Assembly (NCBI RefSeq): GCF_019649055.1
Contig: NW_026570302.1
Coordinates: 248,001 to 312,000 of the forward strand
Direction of reading: 5' to 3'
Origin: Paramacrobiotus metropolitanus
Lineage: Eukaryota; Tardigrada; Eutardigrada; Parachela; Macrobiotidae
Length of the DNA: 64,000 nucleotides
Positions 46,275-57,338 of the stretch are shown piece after piece. A model generated the notes under the pieces. That model ran no database searches. It saw only the letters and a program-made list of their open reading frames with translations, and was not told the origin of the DNA. Position numbers and translations under genes: made by a program. How positions within the stretch are numbered: the first letter of the stretch is position 1; the number at the start of each line of letters is the position of its first letter.

Positions 46275-48610
46275 TTAATCCGCATTAGAACCCCCAGGCA
46301 TGACGAGAAAGTGCATCGCAATCCGGGACAGCTTATCCACCTGCAACTCGCCCAGTCCGTCAACGCACCATTTCTTTCCGCGATAATGCGACCGTGAACG
46401 CGGATCCGCAGTCTGTGTTGCGCACAACACCTGCCAAAATAATAAATGGAGTGGTCTGGCCGTAGCTGTTTGTGCCCGGTGAAACCGGTTGTTTAATTTG
46501 TGAGCTGTGAGCAAATATTCTGATTGTTATTTTATCCGAATCGTGTACGCTAGTACTGGATTGCATGAATAATACTTGCATTTCAGGATAAAACTACCCT
46601 TTCGACGCTTATTATCGCTCACGACCCAATAAAAAGTGCTTTCGTGGTCATACAAAGGTCATTGCAAAATCGGTAGCGAGAAAAATAAGGTTCTACCCAG
46701 TGAGAAAGTGAGCACCGGATTCTTTAAGGAAAATTTTATAGGTTTTTTGTTGGAGAAATGCACAGAAAGAAAGACAGTAAGGGGCTAAATTATCGAAGAG
46801 GAAGAAACGCAATGAGACCAGCACTGCATACACACACCAAGAAGTATTCCGGTAACTGCGTGGCCAGACAGGCCAGCGAGTAAACGCTTTCTGATTCGTG
46901 TTCAGTGTCCAGTGTCGGTCTCCAACAGTCAACTGCCTCCTGCACTAGTGTACTGTAACTAACGATTGCGTACTGTAACTAACAGCATTAAATAATGTGT
47001 ATCTCACCTTGCAAGCCACACTCCTTAAATCCGATTCCTCTTGTGATCTTGCATCCTCTTCAGCTAAAAATGCCAGGATCTCCGTCAGTATCTGCATCTG
47101 GTTGTTACTGATTCCCGGCAAACACATTTCCAGAGCATCCCACACTGCGCCCTCCAGGTCATTGTTGTTCAGTAGTCGAGCCGCGGGGACATTGATAACC
47201 AGACTGGGGTAGTAATCGGGGACGACATACAGTTCCACGGTGCAGCTGATCAACTGTATCGAAGTGCACGGAAGAGCCCGGCAGGCTGCGACGAAATCGC
47301 ACAAGTGAACGTTACTGTATCGCCTGTAAGGCTGACTGTTTACGCTGTTGGGATGCTGTCCACAGTCAGGCGGGTCCAGTTCGTCCAGAGAATCATATTC
47401 TGCGTTAATTTGGAAACGGCACTGGAAACCCACGAGACAAATCGCTGTTAATCGGATTCCGGCGCGCTGTTGCGCAACATAGCGTATCATGTCTGCGATC
47501 TTTAAGAACGTTACGTCCCTTATCAGCCACCACCAATCAGCGATAATGATGCGCCGTGTCGACGCGTGCAGGCATTTGAAGATGGGCGATGCCAAAAGAT
47601 ACTCCAGCCGGTCGGGATTCTCGAAACTTTCAAAGCTCGTAATGATAATGTTTGTCGTCAACAGAGGCGACTCCAAAATGGAATTCCTCGTTGGACAGAC
47701 CGTGCGCAGCTTCGTCTGCATTATCGTGTCCAGATGGGAGAACACTTCCAACCATAACTCCACCGGCACTGCGCATACGCCGGCCGGACTTCCGGACGTT
47801 TCGGATCGCGGTATTGATGCTCCGATCACGCGCGGAAGACGTTGGATCAGCTGGTGATGAAATTTAGCAACAGGATGCTGCAAATACAAAAACATTTACC
47901 AGCTCCAGTCATCCCAGAGAGACGTACCATGTTTACCGCTAATCCTGCAAAATCGCCGCTCGATCGCCGCTTCTCCAGATAACAGAGTCGCGTATCCTTC
48001 ACCTCCACAAATGCAAGTGGACGATGATGCAGCACACGGTCAAAACGCCACGGCGCACTGTGCAACAACCTCGGCAGCTCATTCGGCGATGACAACGCGC
48101 ACAATTCATCCGGCAGCTTCACATTCCGTTGTACAAATGTCCATTTCTCAACACGTTTTCTCCTCAAATCAGGAGCATACACATACGAGAAAGCAGACGT
48201 TGATGGAACCCGGATGCGCTCACTAGGAATGATATCCCATCGAGCAAACTGCTCGCCCCATCGGACCACTGCCATACAAAGCGATCTTTCTGTGAAGAGG
48301 TAGATTTTAACCATACGAGCTGGAAACCATGTCCACGGAGCCGACGGCGTCTCCCGCATTAGAATTTCCACGGCGATGTTGTCTGCCTCCTTTCCGCACC
48401 CCGCAGCACCGATACTTTCGGTGATCGAGTGGCGTGAAAATTCACATAAAAAGACGCTGCTGCCAAAAGGAAAAAATCGGCGCCGTCCGGTGGGGCAGAG
48501 GAAGTCAACGAAAACCCATTATCCGTCACTTCCACCACGCACCCGTAACGAACTAGACCATTGCCAACCACAACATCCACACTGTTGATTTGGTAGATTC
48601 CGTTAGACAT
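46275..48610 (-). pseudogene. FF14: FF gene with a single 1-nt deletion in exon 1
   Basis: Exons: 47937-48610 (MSNGIYQINSVDVVVGNG), 47008-47877 and 46275-46430. Intron 1 is 59 bp (GTAAAC to TTTGCAG) and intron 2 is 577 bp (GTGAGA to TTGGCAG). Exon 1 is 674 nt. One base is missing around 48508-48516 inside the first barrel (GF.VDFLCP), and after it VFLCEF...DNIAVEILMRET continues in the expected frame through the KH0-like end. Exon 2 is open (VPVELWLEVFSHLDTIMQTKLRTV; the conserved CxxWN of the F-box reads CPTRN). Exon 3 has DPRSRSHYRGKKWC. Otherwise complete, so this is a young lesion or an assembly error. Confidence 0.75.
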
Positions 48611-49617
48611 GGTTGGGGTTTAGTTGGAATAAATCAACAATGAAGCTTCTGCTTTACGCAAAACGGAAGATCTAAAATCTGCACTACAATTCGAGATAAG
48701 TCAATGCTCAGTGTGGCTTTTTTAGGATTGCTGAAATGTGAAATGTATAGTTTCGCAGTCTGTAATGCAAAGCTGCTTAACCGTGTTGGCTTTATCCCCG
48801 AGTGGAAATATGTAGCAAGTAAAAATGTGTGGAAGCCTGTCTTGCAAAATACGGTATGTACAGCATAATATACAGTAGCATTTCATACCGAGAAGCTGGA
48901 TCTTGCATTGTCTTTATTAGGCTTTATAGTTTTAGATGTTTTTCCTCTTCGGTACGTTGTACAATAGAACAAGTCACATAAATTGCACTCTGTTAACCTG
49001 TGCCAGTAATCTTTGGCACGCCCATTATTTGCACCCCGTATGTAAAATGCATGCCCCTGGAGGTGGTACCTGGAATGTAGCTCGATGTTTAGTGATCTGC
49101 ATGGGGTAACTAACTGTAAACAGCACCCGCTCGCGGTCTGGGCGCTCACTTTTCGTACTTGCGGGAAGTCGGACAAAACACTGCATGAAGCGCGCTGACC
49201 TGCTCATAAAATCTATACGACGCACGGCACTGCCGAAAAATGTGGAACATTTCACACTCATCGGCGGCTGACTGTAAAGCAGTAAGCACGATGAAGCAAC
49301 AAAAACAGTGAAAACACACATTTTAAATCGTACGTATCTTATTATACGGTAAAATAATATGTACGAGTAGCGATGATTTATAATCAACGTAGTGTTACGT
49401 GAAAGAATATTATTAAGATTCGTGAAAAAACTGAGGTACTACCGATTTGCATCGTTCAAACAATAACCAAATAATTCCTTCAGTAAAATGTATGCCAGCT
49501 GGAGCAGTGTAATAACTGTAACGGAAAAAATGCCGTAACTGTGTAAACTGTAAGTCTATAACTGCTGATGCAGCACAAGTACAGCAAAACTTGAAATGCG
49601 CTACTGTACACAACAAG
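48611..49617. other. Intergenic FF14 / FF15, no gene seen
   Basis: About 1 kb with no family exon and no recognisable open frame. It should contain the FF14 promoter near its left end. Confidence 0.35.
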
Positions 49618-51597
49618 CTACTCTCGCCGGCAAATTAAACTGAAGGGATGCCTTTTGTCCGCTCCCTTATTACATGCCAGGAGAACTAGAAGCCCCAGTG
49701 CAGTGCGAGACAGCTTTTCCGGTTGCACATTCCGCGATCCATCAACGCACCATTTTTTCCCGCGGTAATATGTCGACGGACGCGGATCCGACGTCTGCAA
49801 GGAGCACAGTATCTGCAAAACCTAAAAACGAAACCAATGCTTGCAGTGCAGAACCACGTCAATTAAAGATCATTACCTCGCATGCCGCGTCTTGCCGTTT
49901 CGCTTCATCTTTCGATGAAGCGATTTGCTCGTTGGCAATCCAAGCCAGGAACTTTGACAGCGTTTGCATTTGCTCGTCACTAGTGGCCGGCAAATTCATT
50001 TCCATCGCTTCCCACATAGCGCACTCTAGGTCATCGGTGTTCATCAGTCGAATCACACGGGCATCGAAAAACAGAGATGGCAGGCGTCTGTCAGGCGTTC
50101 TATCATGGATGAAAAGCTCATGTGTGCAGCGGACGTAGTAAACCCGGTCGCACGGCAACCAGCGCCATGCTGCCATCCAGCTGTCGGAAAGCCCTTCACC
50201 ACGGTTAGGCAAATTGTTAGAGTCTTTAAAATGCACTCCACAAACATCTCGTTGAGTGTCTTTATAATGAATCGTTCTGGTGGCAAACGAGATGCAAACA
50301 GCAACCAGATAAATCGCTGTTAATCGAATTTCGGGGTTGGCTTCCGCAACGTAACGAATCATGTCCGCAATTTTCAGGAAGCCCTCAATCTGGAGCCGCT
50401 CGCATCCGTCAGCAACAATGATACGACGTGTGGATGCGCTTAGGCATTTGAAGATTGGAGATGTCAGAGGGTAATCCAGTCGGCCACGGTCACTACTGCA
50501 TTCTGAACACTGGGTACAAACGTTAGCAGTTAACAGAGGTGAATTTAGAACATGGTTCCACATTAAGCAGACAGTGCGCAGCTTGGCCTGCGTCCTCGTG
50601 CTCAGGTGGGAGAACACTTCCAGCCACAACTCCGGCGGCAATCCAGCATAAATTACCGTTGCCTTTGAAACTTCGGAGGCCTCGGACGTTTTGGTGATAC
50701 TGAGAAGGCGTTCAATCAGTTTCACATGGAACGCATCGAGTTCTGCCTGCAAAAACCTTTGGTAGAAGTTCTCCGATTCTGATAATAGCAGTGGTTACTG
50801 TGGCCAGGTCAAAACCCACAAATAAAACGCTTACATAAAATAACGAAGTAATAACGAAGTTCACTATTTAAAACAAAATAATAACGAAGTTCACTATTAA
50901 AAGCTGATCATTTAGTACATCAGTATATACAAATACTAACCGCAGCTAATTCGGGTACTGTCTGATGATCGACGTAAAACAAACTTCCATTCACAATCTC
51001 CACAATCGCTCCAAAGATATTACGCGTTCCCAGGTCGGAAAAACATCGCACCTTTTCGCGGCCCAGCTGTTTACGCAGTTCTTTGGCTGACATTGACGGA
51101 AAATCATCAGGCAGCTGCATTCTCCGCATTACAAAAGTCCGACTTCCAACGAGCTTGGCGCCCGTACCGTTGGGCACGGGCCAGCGTAGACGCTCAATGG
51201 GAACGATTTCCGAACGAGCATAATTTTCGCCCCATCGGACGATAGCCGTATAATTATACCATCCGCGGCTTTTTCTGGTGCAGCGCGCTGGATTCACAAC
51301 CTCAGCCGGCACCCACGTCCACGGATCCGAAAGGTTTTCGCGTTGCAGCAGTTCCACCGGGATATGACGTTCTGGTTGTTTTTCCCAGCTACACACCAGT
51401 TGACCTGGATCAACATTACGATCCATTGCGAGAAGGAAAACCCCGCTGCCGAAAGGAAAGAAGCGACGTCGTGCGCGGCTGCACAGAAAGTCCACAGTGT
51501 ATCCGAGGTCAGTCAAGCCCACCACTCGTCCATAGCGAGCCACTCCATCGCTGTCGACCACATCCACACTGTTTGTGCGATAGACTAATCTCAGCAT
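49618..51597 (-). CDS. FF15: FMRP-like Tudor-KH0 / F-box protein, intact
   Basis: Exons: 50941-51597, 49877-50746 and 49618-49812, about 573 residues. Intron 1 is 194 bp (GTTAGT to TTTTGCAG) and intron 2 is 64 bp (GTAATG to TTTTGCAG). This copy shows the FMRP likeness best. Barrel 1 is SVDVVDSDGVARYGRVV..LGYTVDF...RRRFFPFGSGVF. Barrel 2 is PVELLQRENLSDPWTWVP...RSEIVPIERLRWPVPN. Then TFVMRRMQLPDDFPSMSAKE begins the KH0-like segment, ending in IVEIVNGSLFYVDH. Human FMRP has EIVTIERLR..NPN, then DTFHKIKLDVPEDL and MCAKE in the same order. Exon 2 has LPPELWLEVFSHLSTRTQAKLRTV..MWN (F-box). Exon 3 has DPRPSTYYRGKKWC and the longest tail. Substrate unknown. Confidence 0.85.
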
Positions 51598-52397
51598 GGC
51601 TCTGCAACATATGTGTAGGAAATGCGACGCTAACACAGTTAAACATTCGTACAAAACTTAAGCCAGAAAACTTAGACATGTATCAATAAGTCTCGGACGC
51701 ACAACAGTATTTAGCATACTAACGCTTAAACGCAGAATTAGAACAACTTCACGAATTTTTGAAAAGTTTCGCTTTGGCGTTTGTTTAAGTTGTTTCAATA
51801 TAATCAGGTCGCGACAGTACCACAGGAACGATAACGATGTAATTAGTGCGCTACCCAGATAATTCGAAGTGGCTATGTTGAAGCAGTGTTTGCAGTAAAA
51901 CAGCCTTAGCTATTTTGCCGCACTATGGCCGGCAAAATAGACGGGTCGGCCTACTTTACCACTGCCCGCCCTTTGCCTTTGCCTTTACACTTTGCCCTTT
52001 TCAACTTTAGCTTCGACTTTGCCGGCGAGATTACCTTCACCGTCCCGGATGACCTTTGGAAAAAAAGGTTGCAAAGCCCGTCCCGTTAATTAACCTTTAA
52101 AATATTAGCGTCGCCACTTCACCGTTTGAAAAATGCATCTTTCTGTCGCTGTTCGATGAGTTAAAATTAGGCATGCAATTACTGGCCATTACCATTCATA
52201 TGTACGAAAACATAATACTACTGTATGATTGTATCCACCCGGTAGACCTGCACCACAGAGTCTTTTAGACGGAAAAGGACGCGCACGCTGTTCGGAGGCC
52301 GGTGCTCAACATAGCGTATGCCGCATGCGATGCCCGGTCGGGAGCAGGCAGCTGCCGGATGTGAAAGTGGTGCCAGTCTATCGGACGCATACAGTAC
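51598..52397. other. Intergenic with dispersed repeat
   Basis: No gene. CTATTTTGCCGCACTATGG (about 51912) recurs in the tandem block at 62.9-63.0 kb. The segment 51945-52080 is a copy of the dispersed GGGTCGGCC / TTTGCCCTTTTCAACTT repeat. Confidence 0.4.
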
Positions 52398-52950
52398 GAG
52401 TGCAATACTATGTTATTGTGCAGCAGTGGCGTTTTAAGCAATTTTATTGCTGATTTTACTGGCATTGCACCATTTGTGGACCCTCCGGTTGTCGAGCGAC
52501 AACGTAACAGAAGCACGCGTGCGGTGGCCCATGCCACAGGCTGTTTTAACGTAAATCTTTGAAAATTCATAACTTTGTTCATTCCTCCATTAAATTTTTA
52601 TGCATAGTCTTTGAAAAATGCAGAATAATACACAGTATCAGGCAAAAGAAATGCTTTTTAATTTTTCTTTCAGGATTGTGCGCTGTTAGCCTGCGCGGCT
52701 AGCATAGCCGCCTATGGAGGATTTCCCATAGGCGGCTATGTTAACCGCAGAGGCTCATACTGCATTACCCTAAAGAAGAAACAGAAAACATTTATTTGGG
52801 GCAACAGCCTGTGGCATGGGCCACCGCACGCGTGCTTCTGTTACGTTGTCGCTCGACAACCGGAGGGTCCACAAATGGTGCAATGCCAGTAAAATCAGCA
52901 ATAAAATTGCTTAAAACGCCACTGCTGCACAATAACATAGTATTGCACTC
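52398..52950. repeat. Perfect 148-bp inverted repeat (foldback)
   Basis: Arms 52398-52545 and 52803-52950 are exact reverse complements over all 148 bp by direct comparison. The 257-bp spacer itself contains a perfect 15-bp hairpin (52703-52717 with 52726-52740, loop 8 nt). Perfect identity implies a recent origin or conversion between the arms. A transcript through it would form long double-stranded RNA. It may be a foldback transposon or an inverted duplication; no target duplication was identified. Confidence 0.93.
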
Positions 52951-53369
52951 ACAGTACCTGTAACAGCCAGTCTTTGCCGTTGTGTGGTCTGCGTACAGTA
53001 TTACAGTTTCATACCATAAAGAATCTAACTGCCTACCAACGAAACAATTTCAGTACAGTACCTTACTCTGTCTTAATAGGATACGCGATACTAAACGGAC
53101 TGTTGTAAAATGTGGCCTGTGGGTGTCTGTACCTTTTTTCGTGAGGATCGGAATAATAAAATTGCATTATATCTGTATATGCATTTTTAAATTTTATGCT
53201 TCGAACAGCAGGAAGAATCTCTGTGCTGTGGTGATAGTCGCATTTTTCAAACGTGAAGTGGCTCATTTTTTTAAGGTTAATTTAACGGGATAAGCTTTTA
53301 AAACGGTTTTTTCCAAAGGTCACCGGGCACGGTGAAGGAAATCTTGCCGGCAAAGTCAAAGCAAAGGAG

Positions 53370-53575
53370 AAGACCCGGACTAACACTGCGATGCATTCCG
53401 AGGAGGAAAACCTTGCTGTCGAAAGGAAAGAAGGGCCGTCGCGCGCGGCCTCACAGAAAGTCCACAAAGAACCCCAGATCAGTCACATCTACCACTCGTC
53501 GTCACATATACCACTACTCCATCGACCATCGCAACCCACTACATCCACACTACCTGTCTGGTGGACTCCGCTTAT
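53370..53575 (-). pseudogene. FF16: exon 1 relic
   Basis: On the minus strand SGVHQTGSVDVVGCDG, then VVDVTDLGFFVDFL-stop, then RARRPFFPFDSKVFLL matches the first Tudor-like barrel of the family, closest to FF15. An internal duplication and a stop break it, and no other exon is present. Confidence 0.65.
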
Positions 53576-53579
53576 AAAC

Positions 53580-54226
53580 ATGCTTAACCTGGTATCGTGT
53601 TCATCGCAATGAATAAGCAATTAGTGTCATTTGAATTTTGGATACAGAAAAAGAGACCAATTTACGAAATCGTTAGCAGGACGCAATTAAATTCATTCCA
53701 TCGAATTTTGCTGTGGAGCATGGATTTTTGGTTTACGGGAACAAAAACCTTGTAACGAGTGAATGCGAATTGTGTTGCATGCCAGCTCATTAATATGGAA
53801 CACGCTCAAAATTAAAAAAACGGTTTCCGATTTTCGTATCCAGAGTCTAAGTAACGTGTGTGATCATAAACGTGGTTTTGACCACAAAGCAAATTTGCAC
53901 GTGCTCAACTACGGGTAGACTGCGGTACAGAATGCATCAAAAATTTGCCTAAACGGGAGTCCAAAACTCATCATTCAGGATTTCAGTAGTTCACGAAATT
54001 TTGTAACCGACAACCTTCCGTAATCGGTAGTTGAATTTAACTAAAAAAAACAAGATCCGCTCTGCCATCTTTGCTAAAATAATACGAATATCGACACGAC
54101 TACTTATTCAGCGGAGTTTTTGCAGTAACTAAGTTACAACAGAATTAGTAAGAACAACAGTCAACGTTGTAAACAAGGAGCTGCATCTGAAACCCAGTCG
54201 CTGACAGCATCCCTCCCACGGCCAGT
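53580..54226. other. Intergenic, no gene seen
   Basis: AT-rich spacer between the FF16 relic and FF17. Part of 54050-54180 resembles the 3' flank of FF19 (60640-60800), which supports duplication of FF17 and FF19 as larger blocks. Confidence 0.35.
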
Positions 54227-56110
54227 TCATTTTTTACCGATTTCGGCCAGACGGATAAGAAAATGCACAGCAATGCGGGACAGTTTCTCTAACTGCAAAT
54301 TCTGCAGTCCATCGATACACCACTTCTTCCCACGATAGTGCAGCATCCCTCGCCGATCCGCTGTCTGCGTCGCACACAATACCTGCAGAATAAAACCATT
54401 CATATAGCCCGACGGAGAATTGCAGCAAAATAAAGTACTGTACCTTGCAAGCAACTTGAACAAGGACGTTTTGGTTAGCCGCAGAGGCTACTGTTGTCAG
54501 CCACTGCGTAAGCATTTGCTGCTGCTCCAAAGTGGGCGTTGGCAAACCTATCTCGAACGCTTCCCACACCGCGCATTCCAGGTTGTTTGCTTTCTCCAAT
54601 CGAGCCATAGAGACCTTGCTGGTGAACTGCGGCTTTAACATGTCCGGCCACCCGTTCACGTGATTAACGTGGACACTGCAGTTTAATAAGCGGATTCCAT
54701 CACATGGAAGATTCTGACATGCCGCAATGAAACCATCGAGGCGAATTACATGCAGTTCATCAATAATCCCGTTGAACTTTCTGGGTGCTGGTTTAGGCCA
54801 ATGCTGCACACATTCGTCAAGATCCCACACAGAATCGTAACTCAGACCGATTTGGAAGCTGCAGCGAAAACCCTGAAAGTACAGTGCTGGCAGGCGCAGT
54901 GATGATTTTTGCTCCGCCACATAGTGGATCATGTCCAGCACTTTATAGATATCACAGTCGCTCAACAACGGCTTGCGATCAGCCACGATGATGCGCTTGG
55001 TCGAAGAGCTTAGACATTTAAAAATTGGAGTCACCACGTAATAATCTCGGCGGTCATAATTTTTCATTTGACTGGATTCAGTGGTCGTAACAACAATGTT
55101 GGCCGTCAGGATAGCGGAGTCAAGTAAGCAGGAAAACGTTTCACACACAGCCCGCAGTTGATTCTGCTTTAGCGTATCCAACTGCGAGAAGACCTCCAAC
55201 CACACCTCCACGGATAACGCGGTCAATACACACTGTGCTTCCTCATTTTCAAATTCCACGGTCGCTGAATGTGGCACGCGAATAACACGCGCGAAGCATT
55301 CCATTAAGCTTTCGTGAAATTTCGTTGAAGTGGCCTGAAAAATAAAGCGAGACATTTAACTAGAGAAAACACACTGCGACGATTAGAGGGCGTATTTCGT
55401 ACAGTACAGCTGTCAAGAACTTGGTCGGCGGCACAGTCCCGTCTAGGACGCTCGATAAACCATAAGTAATCATCCAGAATGTCCACGAAGGCAACTGACC
55501 ACATCTGTAATTCAGTGTGATCCATCCAGCCACCCGTCATCTGTCTACGTATTTCTTCAGCCGACATGGAGCAATACATTTTCGGTAACAGCATGCTACC
55601 CTTAACAAACGTCCCTTTCTCAACACGTTGAACACGTTCGGTGAATGCGGCAGCTTGTTCTGCAGACGCGTCACCGGCAGTCCACCAGTCGTCTGGTACT
55701 CGCCGACGCACTCGGTCGGCAAGGACAATATCCGTACGCACCGCTGCAGTGCCCCAACGCACGATACCCACGTTATAGGATTCGTATTCTTTACCGCGAG
55801 CCAAATTAGCCATTTCAGCGGGGAACCACTGCCACGGACTAGAGGGGGTTTCACGCATCAACACTTCCACGGGGATGTTCAGGTCCAATGTGGCGTACAT
55901 GTCGGCCACACCTCCAAGTCCGCCCATGGTAGTTGTGCCCGTGGAATGCAAGAAGACGCTGCTGCCGTACTGGAAGAATCGGCGGCGCTCGGTAGATAAG
56001 AAGTCGACGAAGAACCCAGTGTCCGTAACATCGACCACTCGCCCGTAGCGTGCTACTCCGTCGCCGTCCACAATATCCACACTATTTATCTGATCGATTC
56101 CGCTAAACAT
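54227..56110 (-). CDS. FF17: FMRP-like Tudor-KH0 / F-box protein, intact
   Basis: Exons: 55403-56110, 54444-55334 and 54227-54382, 584 residues. Intron 1 is 68 bp (GTACGA to TTTTTCAG) and intron 2 is 61 bp (GTACAG to TTCTGCAG). Exon 1 starts MFSGIDQINSVDIVDGDG. Barrel 1 is VARYGRVVDVTDTGFFVDF, with STERRRFFQYGSSVF in place of the CP-type loop. Barrel 2 is PVEVLMRETPSSPWQWFPAE and RTDIVLADRVRRRVP. The KH0-like part is TFVKGSMLLPKMYCSMSAEE...WSVAFVDI. F-box: LSVEVWLEVFSQLDTLKQNQLRAV. Exon 3: DRRGMLHYRGKKWC, ends EIGKK. A downstream copy (FF19) is very similar. Divergent to FF18. Confidence 0.85.
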
Positions 56111-56900
56111 GCTGAAGGGTATCTGACACTGACAGACGATCAACCGTACACGTAGGGCTTACAACGGCGCACTGGAAGTAAAACGTATGATATTATGAAA
56201 CCAACTTTACAGCGTCTATTGGAAGCGTTCGTACTGAAAATCAGATGAATCAATGACATCAGTCAGTGATTCATCTGATTTTCATAGTAATAATTATTTC
56301 GTTTCAAGTACTGTTGTTCCGCTTGAATGATCCTCAGAAGTTGAGAACTTACCATAAGGAGACCACCTTTTTGTACCAAAGTTATGCTCCAGGGATAAAG
56401 TCAATAAAAAGCCGAAATCACCTACAAAAAGCGAAAACACAACGAACCTCACGTACAACGAGCTGAAGGCTAAAGCGTTTTATTTATCTGGCTTCGTGCT
56501 TCATCTAAGAATCAAGTCTCAGGCTGACTAGATCGCAGAAGTGCAGACTGCAGACCAAGAAGCGCGCTGTTTGCTTGATTTTCTCCTTTGCCGAGTTGGC
56601 TCTGCTTCTGACGGACAAATTGGTCAAATTGCGCCAACCTTGTTTGACAGTTAATTTATTAAAAATTGCGTAAAGAATCGTGTTGCTTTTATTCTCGGTA
56701 GATCGAAGTGGAGCTGAAAGCCAGCAAGCAGTTGAAGGTAAAAGTTTGCGTCACTTATGCCTTCGATCTTTAGCACTTTTAGTACTCTCACAGTCAGGAA
56801 CGCTACTGGCTGCCATAGCGTCCACATGTATCGTATCTGAAGTTTGAACTTCATTTGTCGTTTCCCAGGTATCGTGTACAATTTCAGCGGAACTGGCCAG
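56111..56900. promoter_or_regulatory. Divergent intergenic region FF17 / FF18
   Basis: Holds a 16-bp perfect hairpin (56237-56252 with 56267-56282, AAAATCAGATGAATCA). The sequence near 56225-56250 is repeated upstream of FF19 (about 62805-62830). The stretch 56882-56900 is the decayed beginning of FF18 exon 1, where the family start codon (ATGTTCAGTGG in FF19) reads AATTTCAGCGG. Confidence 0.4.
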
Positions 56901-56936
56901 ATGAACAGCGTGGATATTGTGGGCTATGACGGTGTT

Positions 56937-57113
56937 GTGAGCGGAGAAGCGGCTCACGTACAGCGATAAAGTCATTCAAAGGATTTCAACGTATTGTGCC
57001 GTGGTGCAGTGGTACTGCCTACGCGGATCTAACGACGTAGCCGGGGTTCTATTCCCCCATCGGCGCCTTTTTCAGCAGTTTCTCGGTTTCCCTCGGATTG
57101 CGCCCTGCTGATT
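56937..57113 (+). repeat. Left terminal repeat (LTR) of the TRIM
   Basis: 177 bp, same length as the right repeat. Begins GTGAGCGGAGAAGCGGCTCA and ends CGCCCTGCTGATT. Its B box carries one change (GGTTCTATTCC). Confidence 0.8.
56996..57067 (+). promoter_or_regulatory. tRNA-like unit in left LTR (Pol III A and B boxes)
   Basis: A box TGGTGCAGTGG, B box GGTTCTATTCC and terminator TTTTT (57068-57072). Same layout as the unit in the right LTR, but with acceptor strand GTGCCG and a mutated B box. Confidence 0.65.
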
Positions 57114-57338
57114 TGGTAGCAGATCGTGGTTGGATCACGGACCTATGGTATGAGACTAGTGCGTTAGCCTTCCTTGACGAGCCGGGAAAAAGAGAAAAAG
57201 AAAAGATGCGGTTATCGGGAAGCCGCTGCGGTTATCGGGAAACCGCTTGAAAACGGATAAAAGGATGCGGTAACTGCAGCCGCTTAGGAGGATCGCTTAG
57301 TCTTGCCACGAGGACGTGGCGAAAGCTGCAAAGGGGGC

